Assembly (NCBI GenBank): GCA_027307115.1
Contig: DAHUXN010000081.1
Span: forward strand, 1-64,000
Direction: 5' to 3'
Source: Acidobacteriota bacterium
GTDB taxonomy: Bacteria; Acidobacteriota; Terriglobia; Acidiferrales; UBA7541
Length of the DNA: 64,000 nt
This document shows positions 8,539-17,950 of this stretch, in pieces. A program made the translations under genes and the position numbers. The notes below the pieces were generated by a model. It was given only the letters and a program-made list of their open reading frames with translations. It was not told the DNA's origin and did not search any database. Positions within the stretch are counted from its first letter, which is position 1, and every line of letters begins with the position of its first letter.

Positions 8539-9732
8539 ATGCTGACACTCTTCTACGTTCTGGTCCTACAGCAGATCGTCCAGGGACTTGTGTCGTTATG
8601 GGAGGGTTGGAGATGGCTCACTATGGTGCGCCACCGGCTGATTAGCTATCAGGGATTCTATGCGCCTCGGGTTGCCGTGATCTGTCCTTGCAAAGACTCG
8701 GAAGCGGGCCTCGAAGGGAATCTTGCGGCGCTATTGAATTTCGACTACCCAGACTATGAGGTTTATTTCGCACTAGCCAGCGCGCTGGATCCGGCGCGCA
8801 CGGTCATTGATCGTGTGATGGCGGCAAGCAAGAGGCCAGCGCATGTGGTGGTGGCAGGGTCGCCGAGGAACCGCGGCGAAAAGGTGAATAATCTGCGCGC
8901 GGCGGTTCAGGAAGTCGCAGACAAATTTGATGTTTTCGTGTTTGTTGATTCGGATGCGCGCGCCGGGCGAAGCTGGCTCTCGCACATGGTCGCTCCGCTG
9001 GCGAACGCGAAGCTCGGCGCGGCCACGACCTATCGCTGGTATTTTCCGAACCGAGGAGGATTTGCAAGCGCCATGCTCTCCGCCTGGGACGCGGCGATTG
9101 CCACGCAATTCGGCGAGCATAGTCACAATTTCTGCTGGGGCGGCGGCACCGCGATGCGTCGAGAAGTGTTCCAGCGCGTCGAGGTTTTGGAGGCCTGGGA
9201 GGGCGCGGTGAGCGACGATTGGGCGCTTACCGGAGCGTTGGAACGCGCAGGCCTTGCGGTTGAATTTGTGCCAGAGTGCCTGGCCCCGACGGTGGGCGAC
9301 GTCAACCCGGAGCAGTTGCTGGAGTTTACGAATCGCCAGATGATTTTGACGCGCGTTTATTCGCCGCGCCGTTGGATCTACGCCGCGCTGGCGCATTTTT
9401 CGTATTGCGTCACAATTCTGTACTCGATTTACGCGATTTTCGCCCGCATGTTCGCGGGATATTCCTGGACGGGAATGTTCCTTCTCGCGATGCTCGTGGT
9501 ACTGCTGGCCGCGGGGAAGGGTGCGCTGCGCGCGATCGCCGTGCAGGAAATTTTGCGTGAATGGCGCGCGAAATGCGATCAGTGGAGCTGGGCATGGATC
9601 GCGCTCGCGCCGGTCGTGCCTTTCCTGTTCCTTTGGAATTTTATAGTGTCGGCGTTCGAGCGCCAGATTCGCTGGCGCGGCATTCGCTACGAGCTCGTCT
9701 CCGAAACTCAGACGCGCATTCTCTCGCACTAG
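8539..9732 (+). CDS. Membrane GT2/GT21-type glycosyltransferase
   Basis: This 397-aa membrane glycosyltransferase resembles the ceramide glucosyltransferase and HpnI branch. It has one N-terminal hydrophobic helix, a cytoplasmic GT-A domain and about three C-terminal membrane segments (from about residue 285). The family aspartates appear as ICPCKDSEAG, FVDSDARAG and SDDWALTGAL, and the QxxRW region is represented by NRQMILTRVYSPRRW. It probably transfers a sugar to a lipid acceptor at the inner membrane. Donor and acceptor cannot be read from sequence, and no hopanoid or sphingolipid gene is adjacent. GAGGG directly precedes the ATG. The gene converges with the next one, with only 33 nt between stops. 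Confidence 0.82.
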   Translation: MLTLFYVLVLQQIVQGLVSLWEGWRWLTMVRHRLISYQGFYAPRVAVICPCKDSEAGLEGNLAALLNFDYPDYEVYFALASALDPARTVIDRVMAASKRPAHVVVAGSPRNRGEKVNNLRAAVQEVADKFDVFVFVDSDARAGRSWLSHMVAPLANAKLGAATTYRWYFPNRGGFASAMLSAWDAAIATQFGEHSHNFCWGGGTAMRREVFQRVEVLEAWEGAVSDDWALTGALERAGLAVEFVPECLAPTVGDVNPEQLLEFTNRQMILTRVYSPRRWIYAALAHFSYCVTILYSIYAIFARMFAGYSWTGMFLLAMLVVLLAAGKGALRAIAVQEILREWRAKCDQWSWAWIALAPVVPFLFLWNFIVSAFERQIRWRGIRYELVSETQTRILSH

Positions 9733-9765
9733 TTGATTTCGAGTGAGGCGAGGTCTTTTCTGGAG

Positions 9766-10221
9766 CTATTTTGTTTGAGACTGGCACTCCGCACGATTCC
9801 ATTGAATCGTGGCGTAGGCAACGCCTCTCTGTCCGGAATTCCTGTAGATCCTTACATCTTTCCAGTTCTCGGTCGCTCCTTGGCAATCATCTTCCGGCAG
9901 GCAGGTGATGTCATCGAACTCGTTGATCCCAGGTTTGCCGCGCTCGCTGGCAGGGACAAGCTCGTCGGCAATTTCCTCTATTAGCTTCTCATCGATTGTG
10001 GAATTCCTGGTCTTGATTAACCCGGGAACCTTCGGACTGATAACCATCTCGCATGTTTGACCGCTTTCCCCGTAGCTTGCAGTAACAACAACTCCCGGCC
10101 TTACCAAAAACGTTTCAGCAATCGGCGCACCGTACCGCTCGCGGAGAGTCTTGGAATTTCTGCCTGGAAATTGCGTCAGCAAAGCAAAAACCAATAGAAT
10201 CATGCCGAGCTGTAATCGCAT
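9766..10221 (-). CDS. Secreted protein of unknown function, 151 aa
   Basis: This protein begins with a signal peptide (MRLQLGMILLVFALLTQ) after a good GGAGG site 6 nt from the ATG. The mature part contains a repeated style of short beta motif and three or four cysteines, including CLPEDDC, so periplasmic disulfides are likely. A segment TFLVRPGVVVTASYGESGQ suggests a beta-rich fold. I know no function. It resembles small exported lineage-specific proteins often seen in acidobacterial genomes, but that is an impression only. Confidence 0.65.
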   Translation of the reverse strand: MRLQLGMILLVFALLTQFPGRNSKTLRERYGAPIAETFLVRPGVVVTASYGESGQTCEMVISPKVPGLIKTRNSTIDEKLIEEIADELVPASERGKPGINEFDDITCLPEDDCQGATENWKDVRIYRNSGQRGVAYATIQWNRAECQSQTK

Positions 10222-10275
10222 ATTTCGCCTCCGGAAACCCCGTAAAGCGTTGTGCCCGGTTCGTCTGATGCACTC

Positions 10276-11070
10276 TTAGCGCGCAATGCTGCCAAGAAAC
10301 GGAAAATGCTCAGCAGCGGCCATGAAAAACAACATCGGGAACGACAACCAGAACGCCGTTCGCGACGCGATATTCGAAAATCGCATCATGCGTTCGGCTT
10401 GAACGGGAATCGGCAGTCCCTTTTCGGCATTCGCGCGTGTCCACTGAATCAATCGCTTCTGCACGCGCCACACGATTCCCCATACATTGAACAGCATCAC
10501 GAATCCCAATCCGCCGCCAACGCTGATCGCCAGATGCGCGTTCGACGATTCCGGTCCGGCGTTCAGATCAAGGATCGCCCACGAAGCTGCAATCACAACA
10601 ATCGCGATTAAAATCGCGCGGACCCAGCCGTTTCCGAGCGGACCGCCAAACGGCATTTGCAATGCGTAAATAATTGCGTACGCCACGACCCACACCAGAA
10701 ACCATTCGCCGATCCACTTTCCCATCAGCCCGGGCCGCCCGGCATTGTCCGCGTCCGCCTGCAACAGAATCATGTAATAGCGCAAGCCGACGAGCACGGT
10801 CACAAGCGCGGACCAGCGGAACCATGTCATCGCGCGCGACATCAGTGCCGGGTAAACCTTTTTGCGCGTTGCGTCATCGAGCGATTTCATCGCCGGCCCG
10901 CCAATCAGATTGAAAAAATACAGCAGGCCAATCCAGATGATACCCGAGACGAAATGAACCCAACGCAGCACGATTTCTTCATTGGTCACCGCGCTCTGCG
11001 GAAAACTGAAATGCGGCGCGAGATTTGCGAGATGCGTGACGGAATGCAACCAGATAGAGCCAGCTATCAT
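10276..11070 (-). CDS. Urate_ox_N (PuuD-like) membrane protein without cytochrome c domain
   Basis: This 264-aa polytopic protein has about seven or eight membrane segments and matches the N-terminal membrane domain of urate hydroxylase PuuD, including EEIVLRWVHFVSGIIWIGLL and a following YFFNLIGGPAMK. Full PuuD carries a C-terminal cytochrome c domain with CxxCH, which is missing here because the protein ends soon after the last helix (HFPFLGSIAR). The retained histidines in membrane helices could bind heme. Urate oxidation is therefore doubtful, and an electron-transfer role is possible. The ATG at 11070 is chosen because GGGAGG lies 7 nt upstream. The frame also allows TTG at 11085. No purine-degradation gene is nearby. 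Confidence 0.75.
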   Translation of the reverse strand: MIAGSIWLHSVTHLANLAPHFSFPQSAVTNEEIVLRWVHFVSGIIWIGLLYFFNLIGGPAMKSLDDATRKKVYPALMSRAMTWFRWSALVTVLVGLRYYMILLQADADNAGRPGLMGKWIGEWFLVWVVAYAIIYALQMPFGGPLGNGWVRAILIAIVVIAASWAILDLNAGPESSNAHLAISVGGGLGFVMLFNVWGIVWRVQKRLIQWTRANAEKGLPIPVQAERMMRFSNIASRTAFWLSFPMLFFMAAAEHFPFLGSIAR

Positions 11071-11149
11071 TATGAATCCTCCCAAGAAAACGGAATCGTT
11101 CTGTTCCCAAGCGCCGCCGGAGCTACGCTAAGGAATGCGGCGCAGGATG

Positions 11150-12361
11150 TCAATCAGCGGAAGCGCGGCCGCTACTTTCGTGCTGCAAGCGATCGAGGGA
11201 CCATTGCGCATGCTGCGCGATGGTTGCGTCGTCGCCGGTTGCTAATTGCTCCAAGCGCCGGATGATGGGGGCATACGCTGGATTTTCAGCAGTGATGCGC
11301 GAATTTCCGAGGGCCACGCAGACATTGCGAATCAGTCCGCGCCATTTGGTGCGTTTGACAGGACTGCCTCGGAACATTTTGCGAAATTCTTCTTCATCGA
11401 GCCACAGCAACCAATCGAGCACAGGGGCAAAAAGAGAGCCGTCGGCCCTTTCGCTCGACGCAGAGTCTTGATTCGCGGCTGTATCGCAAGCGTTCGCGGT
11501 GATTTGTCGCGGCAGAAATTCTGCTATTTGTGTCGCCGGAGCTTTGCGGTTCCACGGGCAAACATCCTGGCAAATGTCGCAACCGAAAACCATGTTGCCC
11601 ATCGCGGGGCGGAATTCGTGCGGTATCGGCCCGCGAAGCTCAATCGTTAAATACGCAATGCATCGTCGTGCGTCGAGGACGTAAGGCGCGACGATTGCTT
11701 CGGTGGGGCACGCGTCAATGCACCGGCGGCAACTGCCACACATATCCGCCGGCGGCGGCGCTCCGCGCGGAAGGCTCGGCGCGAATTCCAGATCCGTCAG
11801 AATCACGCCGAGAAACAGCCAAGACCCGAGTTGCTGATTAATCAGGCAGGTATTTTTCGCCAGCCAGCCAAGGCCTGCATATTTCGCCGCGACGCGTTCC
11901 AGCACCGGCCCCGTGTCGACATAGGAGCGCGCCTGAAAAGCATCGCCGAATTCCGTGCGCATCCACGCGAGCAGTTCCTCGAGTTTGCTTTTCATCACAT
12001 CGTGATAGTCGTCGCCCCAGGCATAGCGCGAAATCCAGCCGCGCGGCTTGCGCGCGTTGGCTTCATCAATTTCATCAATTGTCGCCGCAATCGCATCCGT
12101 AGCCGTTGAATATGGCAACGCTGCGTTGTAATTCAACGCGCAGACAATCACCGAGCGCGTTCCCGGCAGCACGTTCTCCGCGCTGGCACGCCGCGCATCA
12201 TGCAAGTAGCGCATTTCGCCTGCGTAGCCGCGTTCGAGCCATTCCGGTAAACGCCGCAGCTCTTCGAATTCTTGAGCGGGTGCAACGCCGCACAATTCAA
12301 ATCCGATTGAGCGCGCGTGTTCCGCTAATCGACGGGTCTGCAGCGGGTTGACCGTTCTCAT
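11150..12361 (-). CDS. queG: Epoxyqueuosine reductase
   Basis: This 403-aa cobalamin- and iron-sulfur-dependent enzyme reduces epoxyqueuosine to queuosine in tRNA, the last step of queuosine synthesis. Two ferredoxin-type clusters are visible (CGSCRRCIDACP and CDICQDVCPW), and the segment RSYVDTGPVLERVAAKYAGLGW is the family hallmark. The C-terminal tail is helical and HEAT-like, as in other QueG proteins. The ATG at 12361 has AGGAG 8 nt upstream, better than the GTG at 12382. No other queuosine gene lies in the window. It is divergent from the next gene. Confidence 0.93.
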   Translation of the reverse strand: MRTVNPLQTRRLAEHARSIGFELCGVAPAQEFEELRRLPEWLERGYAGEMRYLHDARRASAENVLPGTRSVIVCALNYNAALPYSTATDAIAATIDEIDEANARKPRGWISRYAWGDDYHDVMKSKLEELLAWMRTEFGDAFQARSYVDTGPVLERVAAKYAGLGWLAKNTCLINQQLGSWLFLGVILTDLEFAPSLPRGAPPPADMCGSCRRCIDACPTEAIVAPYVLDARRCIAYLTIELRGPIPHEFRPAMGNMVFGCDICQDVCPWNRKAPATQIAEFLPRQITANACDTAANQDSASSERADGSLFAPVLDWLLWLDEEEFRKMFRGSPVKRTKWRGLIRNVCVALGNSRITAENPAYAPIIRRLEQLATGDDATIAQHAQWSLDRLQHESSGRASAD

Positions 12362-12472
12362 GTCATGCGCTCCTGCAAGCACTCATCATGCCTGAAATTT
12401 GGCGGGCCGGGAGCAAACGTTACTCGCCGCGCATTTCTCCGAAGTGCGCTGGCATGGCCGCGCCAGCGTTGA

Positions 12473-12478
12473 TACAAT
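12473..12478 (+). promoter_or_regulatory. -10 box placed for leaderless transcription
   Basis: TACAAT is followed by 7 nt and then the ATG at 12486, with no ribosome site. It lies in the divergent region shared with queG. Confidence 0.4.
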
Positions 12479-12485
12479 CCGAGAC

Positions 12486-13670
12486 ATGGCAAACTGGCGG
12501 CAAATTCAGGGACGCATTCGCAGGGCGCGCACAAGTACTGATCCGCTCGCGAAGCTCGCGGAATTATTTCAGAAGACGCGCGACGCGATGGTCGCGTTCG
12601 AGGCGGCGACGCTCGAAGAGAAGGCTGGGCGAACCGACGAGGCGATCCGCTGGTACACGGTGGCTGCTGAACGTTTCCGCCGCGCCGATTGGCGGTTGAA
12701 GGCCGCCGAAGCGCTCACTCGCCTCGGCGCCCCCGTGCCGGAAGTACTGAGCAGTTCGTCTTTATCATCATCGACGGCGTCCACTTCCGATTCCGCTTCT
12801 GTTCCAGAGGAAAACGAAATTTCCGGAAATATTGCAGCGCCTGCCGAACGAGAACCGGCTATTGAGGCCGAGGATTCTGGTGAGCCTGGCGGCTCCGCTG
12901 ATTCAGAAATGGCGGCGGAAATTTCCGCGCCAACTGCGAAGGAAGGCGCTGCGGCTGCACGTCCTGGCGAACGTCACGGCCGTCGTCGAGGACGCCGCGG
13001 CGGACGGCGGCACAAGCGCCACGGTGCTGCAGCATCGGCCGGAGCTGCTGCGGCAGCGGCGAAACCGTCAGAGGCACGCTCCGCGATGCCGCGCACGCCA
13101 GCGTCGCGTACGCAAGGCACGCCGCACCTGGCCGAGTCTGTTTTCGCAACGCCAAGCCGGCCGGTATCCGAGGCGGAGGTGCGGCCCGAACCGGCAATCG
13201 CGCGATTCGTTCCCGAGCCTACCGGCCCACTCGTCGAACGCTCCACTTACATTCGCGCGGGCGATCCCGCGCTTGCGTCACGATTCGCGCAACTCGAATC
13301 CATGCTCCGGCGCTTGATTTCTGCGCCGCTCCATCGAGTGGATGAATTGGAAGACGCGCCGGCGGGCCCGGGAGTTTTTCTGCTCTCCGATTCCGATTTG
13401 ATGACGAACTACTACGTTGAGGCGTGCCAGACTCTGCGCATTGGCACCAGCCAACTCGCGCGCGCGGGACGCGCCGGCCGTGGCGCGCGCACCGAGGGAA
13501 AAGCTTCTCTGCGGGCGCAGATGGCCGAGCATCTCTCCATCAACGACACGCAAGTGACCGCGTATCTCGCCAAGCATTGCGTCGTTCGCTGGCTGCAACT
13601 GGATGAGGACGCGCCGCATCTCGCACATTTCGCCATTGCGCTTCTTCGTCCCGCCCTCAACGTGGAATAG
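12486..13670 (+). CDS. Unknown protein with helical N-terminus and basic low-complexity linker
   Basis: This 394-aa protein has three parts. Residues 1-75 form a helical, TPR-like pair (GRTDEAIRWYTVAAERFRRA then KAAEALTRLG). A long Ser/Ala/Glu-rich linker follows, containing a strongly basic stretch (GRRRGRRGGRRHKRHG) that could bind nucleic acid or polyphosphate. A folded C-terminal domain of about 140 residues includes VFLLSDSDLMTNYYVEACQ. There is no signal peptide. The frame is open upstream to 12399, but the ATG at 12486 fits the -10 box and the start of the folded region. I do not recognise the family. It shares a divergent promoter region with queG. Confidence 0.6.
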   Translation: MANWRQIQGRIRRARTSTDPLAKLAELFQKTRDAMVAFEAATLEEKAGRTDEAIRWYTVAAERFRRADWRLKAAEALTRLGAPVPEVLSSSSLSSSTASTSDSASVPEENEISGNIAAPAEREPAIEAEDSGEPGGSADSEMAAEISAPTAKEGAAAARPGERHGRRRGRRGGRRHKRHGAAASAGAAAAAAKPSEARSAMPRTPASRTQGTPHLAESVFATPSRPVSEAEVRPEPAIARFVPEPTGPLVERSTYIRAGDPALASRFAQLESMLRRLISAPLHRVDELEDAPAGPGVFLLSDSDLMTNYYVEACQTLRIGTSQLARAGRAGRGARTEGKASLRAQMAEHLSINDTQVTAYLAKHCVVRWLQLDEDAPHLAHFAIALLRPALNVE

Positions 13671-13700
13671 CCCGCGCCGCTTTCTTTCTATCGAGTCTTT

Positions 13701-13750
13701 AAAATAAAAAGGGCCCCTGCGATCAGCATCGCAGGGACCCTTGTTGTTTT
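13701..13750. terminator. Bidirectional rho-independent terminator
   Basis: CCCTGCGAT and ATCGCAGGG form a near-perfect stem with a four-base CAGC loop (13716-13737), extended by GGGc/aCCC. The 3' side is T-rich (TTGTTGTTTT) and the 5' side is A-rich (AAAATAAAAA), so it serves both converging genes. Confidence 0.88.
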
Positions 13751-13784
13751 CAGGCGCACAATTCTCGCCTACGGTTGCGATACT

Positions 13785-16700
13785 TTAGAACGTCAAATGC
13801 AGCGCCATCTGGATGAACCGCGGACTCCCAATCGTGTTTTGAATTAATCCGATCCCTTGGCTCGCGGCCGGGGGATTCTGGTAGCACGGTATTGGGCTAA
13901 AGCAGTTATTCAGGCTCACATTGTTGTTCGGAGCGTCGAAACTGGGATGGTTGAACAAATTAAAAAACTGCGCGTCGTACCGCAGCTTGAAACGTTCGCT
14001 CAGTTTAAAATCCTTAAAGACGCTGAAGTCGAACCGACTTTGGAAGGGGCCTCTGAAAATATTGCGACCGGTGTTGCCGTATCCGGTTTCGAGATTGTCG
14101 CAGATAGTTTGTCCATAGGGTACACCGGTATTGGGATCCACCGCCGGCCCGCACTGAGGCACACCGCTCTGACCCGGATTCAAAAACGGAATCGTGAATG
14201 CGTTGGCATCGAAATACGGATTGGCCGGGTTAACGCCTCGCGTGCTCTGGAGTTGTACCTGCGATACAGTTTTCCCCGAGGCGATTGGAAGTATCGGGTT
14301 TGTGATGAAGTCGTCGGCGCTGAAGAATATGTTTCCCACCGATCCGGAGAAATCATACACGCTGAATGGCTGACCGCTCTCCAGTACCGTGATTCCGCCG
14401 ACTCCCCAGCCGTTCACGAAAGCACCGGAGAACCCCGTGAATCGCGACACCGTCGGAAGCTGATACACATAGTTAACGACAAAAACATGCGTGCGGTCGT
14501 AGCCGGAATTACCGTACGCCGATTTTGGGTTGAGAGGGTCGTTTCCGTTGTAGAAGAGTTGCAATCCGCTGCCTTCGTCCAGACTGTGAGACCACGTGTA
14601 GGAGCCGCCGACTTGCAGGCCGTGGCTCATCCGTTTCGTCACGCTGAGGGCCAGGGCGTTGTAGTGCGAGATGCCCTCGGCTTTGTTGAAGTCAGAGTTG
14701 GGGTTGTAGCCGATGAAAGGCACGCGGAGGGCTGTGTTTCCGTCCGAGAAGGGAAACTCCCCAATGCTCGTCTGCACCTGTTCCGTTTGTAACGGGCATG
14801 GGGTGAAAAAGTTCGCACTGTTCTCGGTAGGACATGAAGCACTCGAATCCACTGCTTGCATGCCGTATGTAGCGGTTTGCCCGTTGACAGGATTCGTCGG
14901 CGTGGCTATAGCGGGCTGGTTGAACGGAATTGGAAGCACTTGGTGCAGTCCGTGGTTTCCCGTGTAGGAGATCGTTGCCACCAGGCTGTTATACGGCTGC
15001 CATTGCAAGTCGAGACTCCAGTTCTCCGAATACGGCAAAGTGTTTCTGGGGTCGTAGCCGCCAAACAGGAACGCGAAATTCGCAAATCCCGTCGGCGTGC
15101 ACGTGGGCGTGACGGGCTCCGCGCATCCGCTAAGTCCAGATTGATTGTGAATCAGTGCAGCGACTCCGGTCAGATTGCTCGGTGGTGGTGGCGGCGGAGT
15201 CGTGCCAAAAGGATTATTGCTCAAGCACCCCTGTCCCTTGCAACTCGTGGTCACCGGAACCGTGAATGGTTCCTCGGTTGTGACGCCAAACGGGCCGCTG
15301 ATGCCCAATCCGGCGCTCGGGGAGAGTTCCGTGAAAAATTCGCCGCGATCGGCATAGAGGCCGAAGCCAGCCCGCACCACCACGTTCTTGAGAGCTGACG
15401 GGCTCCAGGCGACTCCGATGCGCGGCTCGATCAGCCACTGACGTCCCGTCAGCGTCGAGTTGCTGACGCAGAAACTGGACTTCGTTCCGCAAAATTGTTT
15501 GTTGTTCCCGGCGATAACGAGTCCGATGTTATTGATTGTGTCGGTGCTGAGAGTGTAGGAGTAATTCTGCGGATAGAAATTGGTCAGCAGTCCATTTTTT
15601 TCCGCCAGCGGACCATCCCAATCCCATCGCAGGCCCAAATCTACAGTTAAATTCGGCCTCAACTTGAAATCATCCTGTGCGTAAAGGCCTGCCTGCCTCG
15701 ACCTATAGTATCGGTTTGTCTCTCCATTGAGCAGGCGACCGCTATTCCGGCTACCGTTCAGATCTCCGGTCAGAAAGTTCGCGAAATTGCTAAAGTTAAA
15801 CGTCGCCACCTGGTTTTCCCGGTTGACGATGTTTAATTGTCCGTAGTCGAATGTCCCACCAAACGAAAAACTATGGCGGCCTACGATCCAATTGAAATTC
15901 GAAGCGCCTTCGAACTGATTCTGGAACACGCCGGCGTTGGCGAAGTTATTCGCGGGGCCTATTCTGAGACTGTTGCCGTTCGAGTTGGCCCCGCCCTCGA
16001 TATTATTAATTGTGAATCCCGGGAAGAAAGTGCTCGTAAAAAGATTCAGTCCGGTGCCACTCGGAGTCAGTATTTGGCTCGTCTTTGCATTCGCAATTTC
16101 GCGAATGAAGCCAATGCGCTGCTCCCAGGATGTGTTGGGCGTCAGCGAGGTGGTGTTGTCCAGCGAAAAAACCTGGCTGCCTCCCTGCAACGATTGCGGG
16201 AACCCGAGCGTTTGACTGACCGCGAACGGGCTCGTCGAGGGATTTCGCTGATAGTAGTATTTTCCCGACAGCCGGTCTTTCGCGCTGAAGTCGTAATCCA
16301 CGTTGCCGTTTACTTGATCGGCGTTGAATGTGCTTGGAGGTCCTTGCTCGAGGGCATTTCCGCCTAGCGTGGCGATTTGCGCACCGAAGATATTCTGCGA
16401 CGGCACGATAAATTGCCCGCTCGCAGTTTTGGCTTGCAAAATGGCCAGAGCCACTTTGTCGCTACTGCCCGGCGCGACACCAGCAAGCGTCTCCAAGGTG
16501 GCCTGATCGCGCGTATTTGTCAGCCCATCGGGAACCGTAACCACGTCGGTCGCCCCGTTGAACCCGTCCGTCACGCGCTGTCCCTGGTACGACGTAAAAA
16601 AGAACAGTTTATTCCGAACGATCGGGCCTCCAAAAATTCCTCCGAACGTGTTGCGGTGCAGGGGAGGCCGCGAAATGCCCGCCGCGTTCAGGAAGAACGG

Positions 16701-17612
16701 ATTGGCATTCCACCCAGCGGTCTGATGGTATTCATACAGCTGCCCGTGATAATCGTTCGTCCCGGATTTCGTGGTCAGTTCGATGTGCGCGCCGCTATTT
16801 GCACCTTGCGACGCATCATACATGGAAGTGTTCACGTGCAATTCTTCAATCGTTTCCGGCGGAGGCGTCGGCAGGCCCTGGCCGATCGCATCGTATACCG
16901 AAGTATTCGTCTGAATTTGGCCGCCTGGCAGAAAGTTTTCGTTCGTGTTGAGAACGAATCGACCTTCGCTGACGGAGCTCGAAGATTTTCCGTTGAAAAG
17001 GTTATTCGCATTCACGGAATTAAAGCTGATGCTGTTGCTTGTATCTCTCTGACCGTTGGCCCAAATCTCCTGATTGCCAAGACCCGCATTCGTGCCCGAG
17101 CCGCTCAGTAAATCAGCATTCACGCCTGGAGCCAAAATCGCCAACTGCGTGAAGCTGCCCGTCCCCAGCGGAGTCGACTGAATCACATCCGACCCCAGCG
17201 TGTACCCGTTCGTCGTATCCGTCTGATTGAGCAGCGGCGTGCCCGTCACGGTCACAGTCGAGCTCACCTCGCCCGGTTGCAGCGTTGCGTTCACCGTGGT
17301 CGTCAAATTGCCGCGCACCAGAATGTTCGAGTGTACTTCCGTCTTGAACCCTTGCTTCGAGATCGAGACGCTATACGTTCCGATCGGCAAATTCGCGACA
17401 TTGTACGAGCCGTCATTCTGCGTCGTGATGTTTACCGTGAGACCCGTGCCCAGGTTCTTTACTTGCACTGCCGCCTTGATCACCACGGCGTTTGTTGTGT
17501 CCGTCACGGTTCCGTTGATGGAGCCCAGTGTCTGTTGGGCATTCGTCACCAACGGCAAACAGGCGGAAAGAATTAGCAGCAGGAGGATCGAACGGCTAAT
17601 TTTGTGTGTCAT
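13785..17612 (-). CDS. Oar-type TonB-dependent outer-membrane receptor
   Basis: This protein of about 1275 aa begins with a signal peptide (ISRSILLLLILSACLPLVTNAQ). A carboxypeptidase-regulatory-like beta-sandwich follows (GSINGTVTDTTNAVV...VANLPIGTYSVSI), then a plug domain and a long 22-strand-type barrel that ends in phenylalanine (MALHLTF), the usual outer-membrane sorting signal. Acidobacteria carry many such proteins, thought to import large oligomers such as glycans or peptides, but the substrate here is unknown. The TonB box is not obvious. The ATG at 17612 is preferred, with GGGG upstream and the signal peptide beginning there, although the frame extends to 17669. No SusD-like or glycosidase partner is adjacent. 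Confidence 0.9.
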   Translation of the reverse strand: MTHKISRSILLLLILSACLPLVTNAQQTLGSINGTVTDTTNAVVIKAAVQVKNLGTGLTVNITTQNDGSYNVANLPIGTYSVSISKQGFKTEVHSNILVRGNLTTTVNATLQPGEVSSTVTVTGTPLLNQTDTTNGYTLGSDVIQSTPLGTGSFTQLAILAPGVNADLLSGSGTNAGLGNQEIWANGQRDTSNSISFNSVNANNLFNGKSSSSVSEGRFVLNTNENFLPGGQIQTNTSVYDAIGQGLPTPPPETIEELHVNTSMYDASQGANSGAHIELTTKSGTNDYHGQLYEYHQTAGWNANPFFLNAAGISRPPLHRNTFGGIFGGPIVRNKLFFFTSYQGQRVTDGFNGATDVVTVPDGLTNTRDQATLETLAGVAPGSSDKVALAILQAKTASGQFIVPSQNIFGAQIATLGGNALEQGPPSTFNADQVNGNVDYDFSAKDRLSGKYYYQRNPSTSPFAVSQTLGFPQSLQGGSQVFSLDNTTSLTPNTSWEQRIGFIREIANAKTSQILTPSGTGLNLFTSTFFPGFTINNIEGGANSNGNSLRIGPANNFANAGVFQNQFEGASNFNWIVGRHSFSFGGTFDYGQLNIVNRENQVATFNFSNFANFLTGDLNGSRNSGRLLNGETNRYYRSRQAGLYAQDDFKLRPNLTVDLGLRWDWDGPLAEKNGLLTNFYPQNYSYTLSTDTINNIGLVIAGNNKQFCGTKSSFCVSNSTLTGRQWLIEPRIGVAWSPSALKNVVVRAGFGLYADRGEFFTELSPSAGLGISGPFGVTTEEPFTVPVTTSCKGQGCLSNNPFGTTPPPPPPSNLTGVAALIHNQSGLSGCAEPVTPTCTPTGFANFAFLFGGYDPRNTLPYSENWSLDLQWQPYNSLVATISYTGNHGLHQVLPIPFNQPAIATPTNPVNGQTATYGMQAVDSSASCPTENSANFFTPCPLQTEQVQTSIGEFPFSDGNTALRVPFIGYNPNSDFNKAEGISHYNALALSVTKRMSHGLQVGGSYTWSHSLDEGSGLQLFYNGNDPLNPKSAYGNSGYDRTHVFVVNYVYQLPTVSRFTGFSGAFVNGWGVGGITVLESGQPFSVYDFSGSVGNIFFSADDFITNPILPIASGKTVSQVQLQSTRGVNPANPYFDANAFTIPFLNPGQSGVPQCGPAVDPNTGVPYGQTICDNLETGYGNTGRNIFRGPFQSRFDFSVFKDFKLSERFKLRYDAQFFNLFNHPSFDAPNNNVSLNNCFSPIPCYQNPPAASQGIGLIQNTIGSPRFIQMALHLTF

Positions 17613-17640
17613 CAGTTTTCCCCACCCCGAAGATTTACCG

Positions 17641-17669
17641 CTTTTACTATTAGTTGCGAAATGCGTCAA
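17641..17669 (-). promoter_or_regulatory. Sigma-70-like promoter for the TonB-dependent receptor
   Basis: Read on the minus strand, TTGACG (17669-17664) and TAAAAG (17646-17641) are 17 nt apart and lie about 30 nt before the ATG at 17612. Confidence 0.5.
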
Positions 17670-17868
17670 GCCGTCCTGTGGATTTCTCGCTCGTACTTTT
17701 GAATTTCAGGAGAATGTTCGCGCCGATGCATTCTTTCGGTGGCGCATTACGAGCGTTTCTCAGTTCCGTTACGGGTCTATGAATCTTGACGAATCTCGAT
17801 GGCGCGGCTTACTTGTCCAAAACTGCTCACCCCAAGGCGTCCTTTCGCTGCTTGATCCCGCCATTTAA

Positions 17869-17950
17869 CCCCTAAAACAACCGTTTGGATGTTTAGGCTG
17901 GACGGGGGTCCCCGAACACTGCAAACTATAGGCGGGTAATAGTTTAGGGG
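17869..17950. promoter_or_regulatory. Paired inverted repeats in the 442-bp divergent intergenic region
   Basis: The gap 17613-18054 separates the divergent receptor and radical SAM genes and shows no convincing small gene. Within it, CCCCTAAA (17869-17876) is mirrored by TTTAGGGG (17943-17950). AAACTAT (17923-17929) is mirrored by ATAGTTT (17939-17945), and another GTTTAGG lies between. These could be binding sites for a regulator of either gene. No function is established. Confidence 0.35.
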
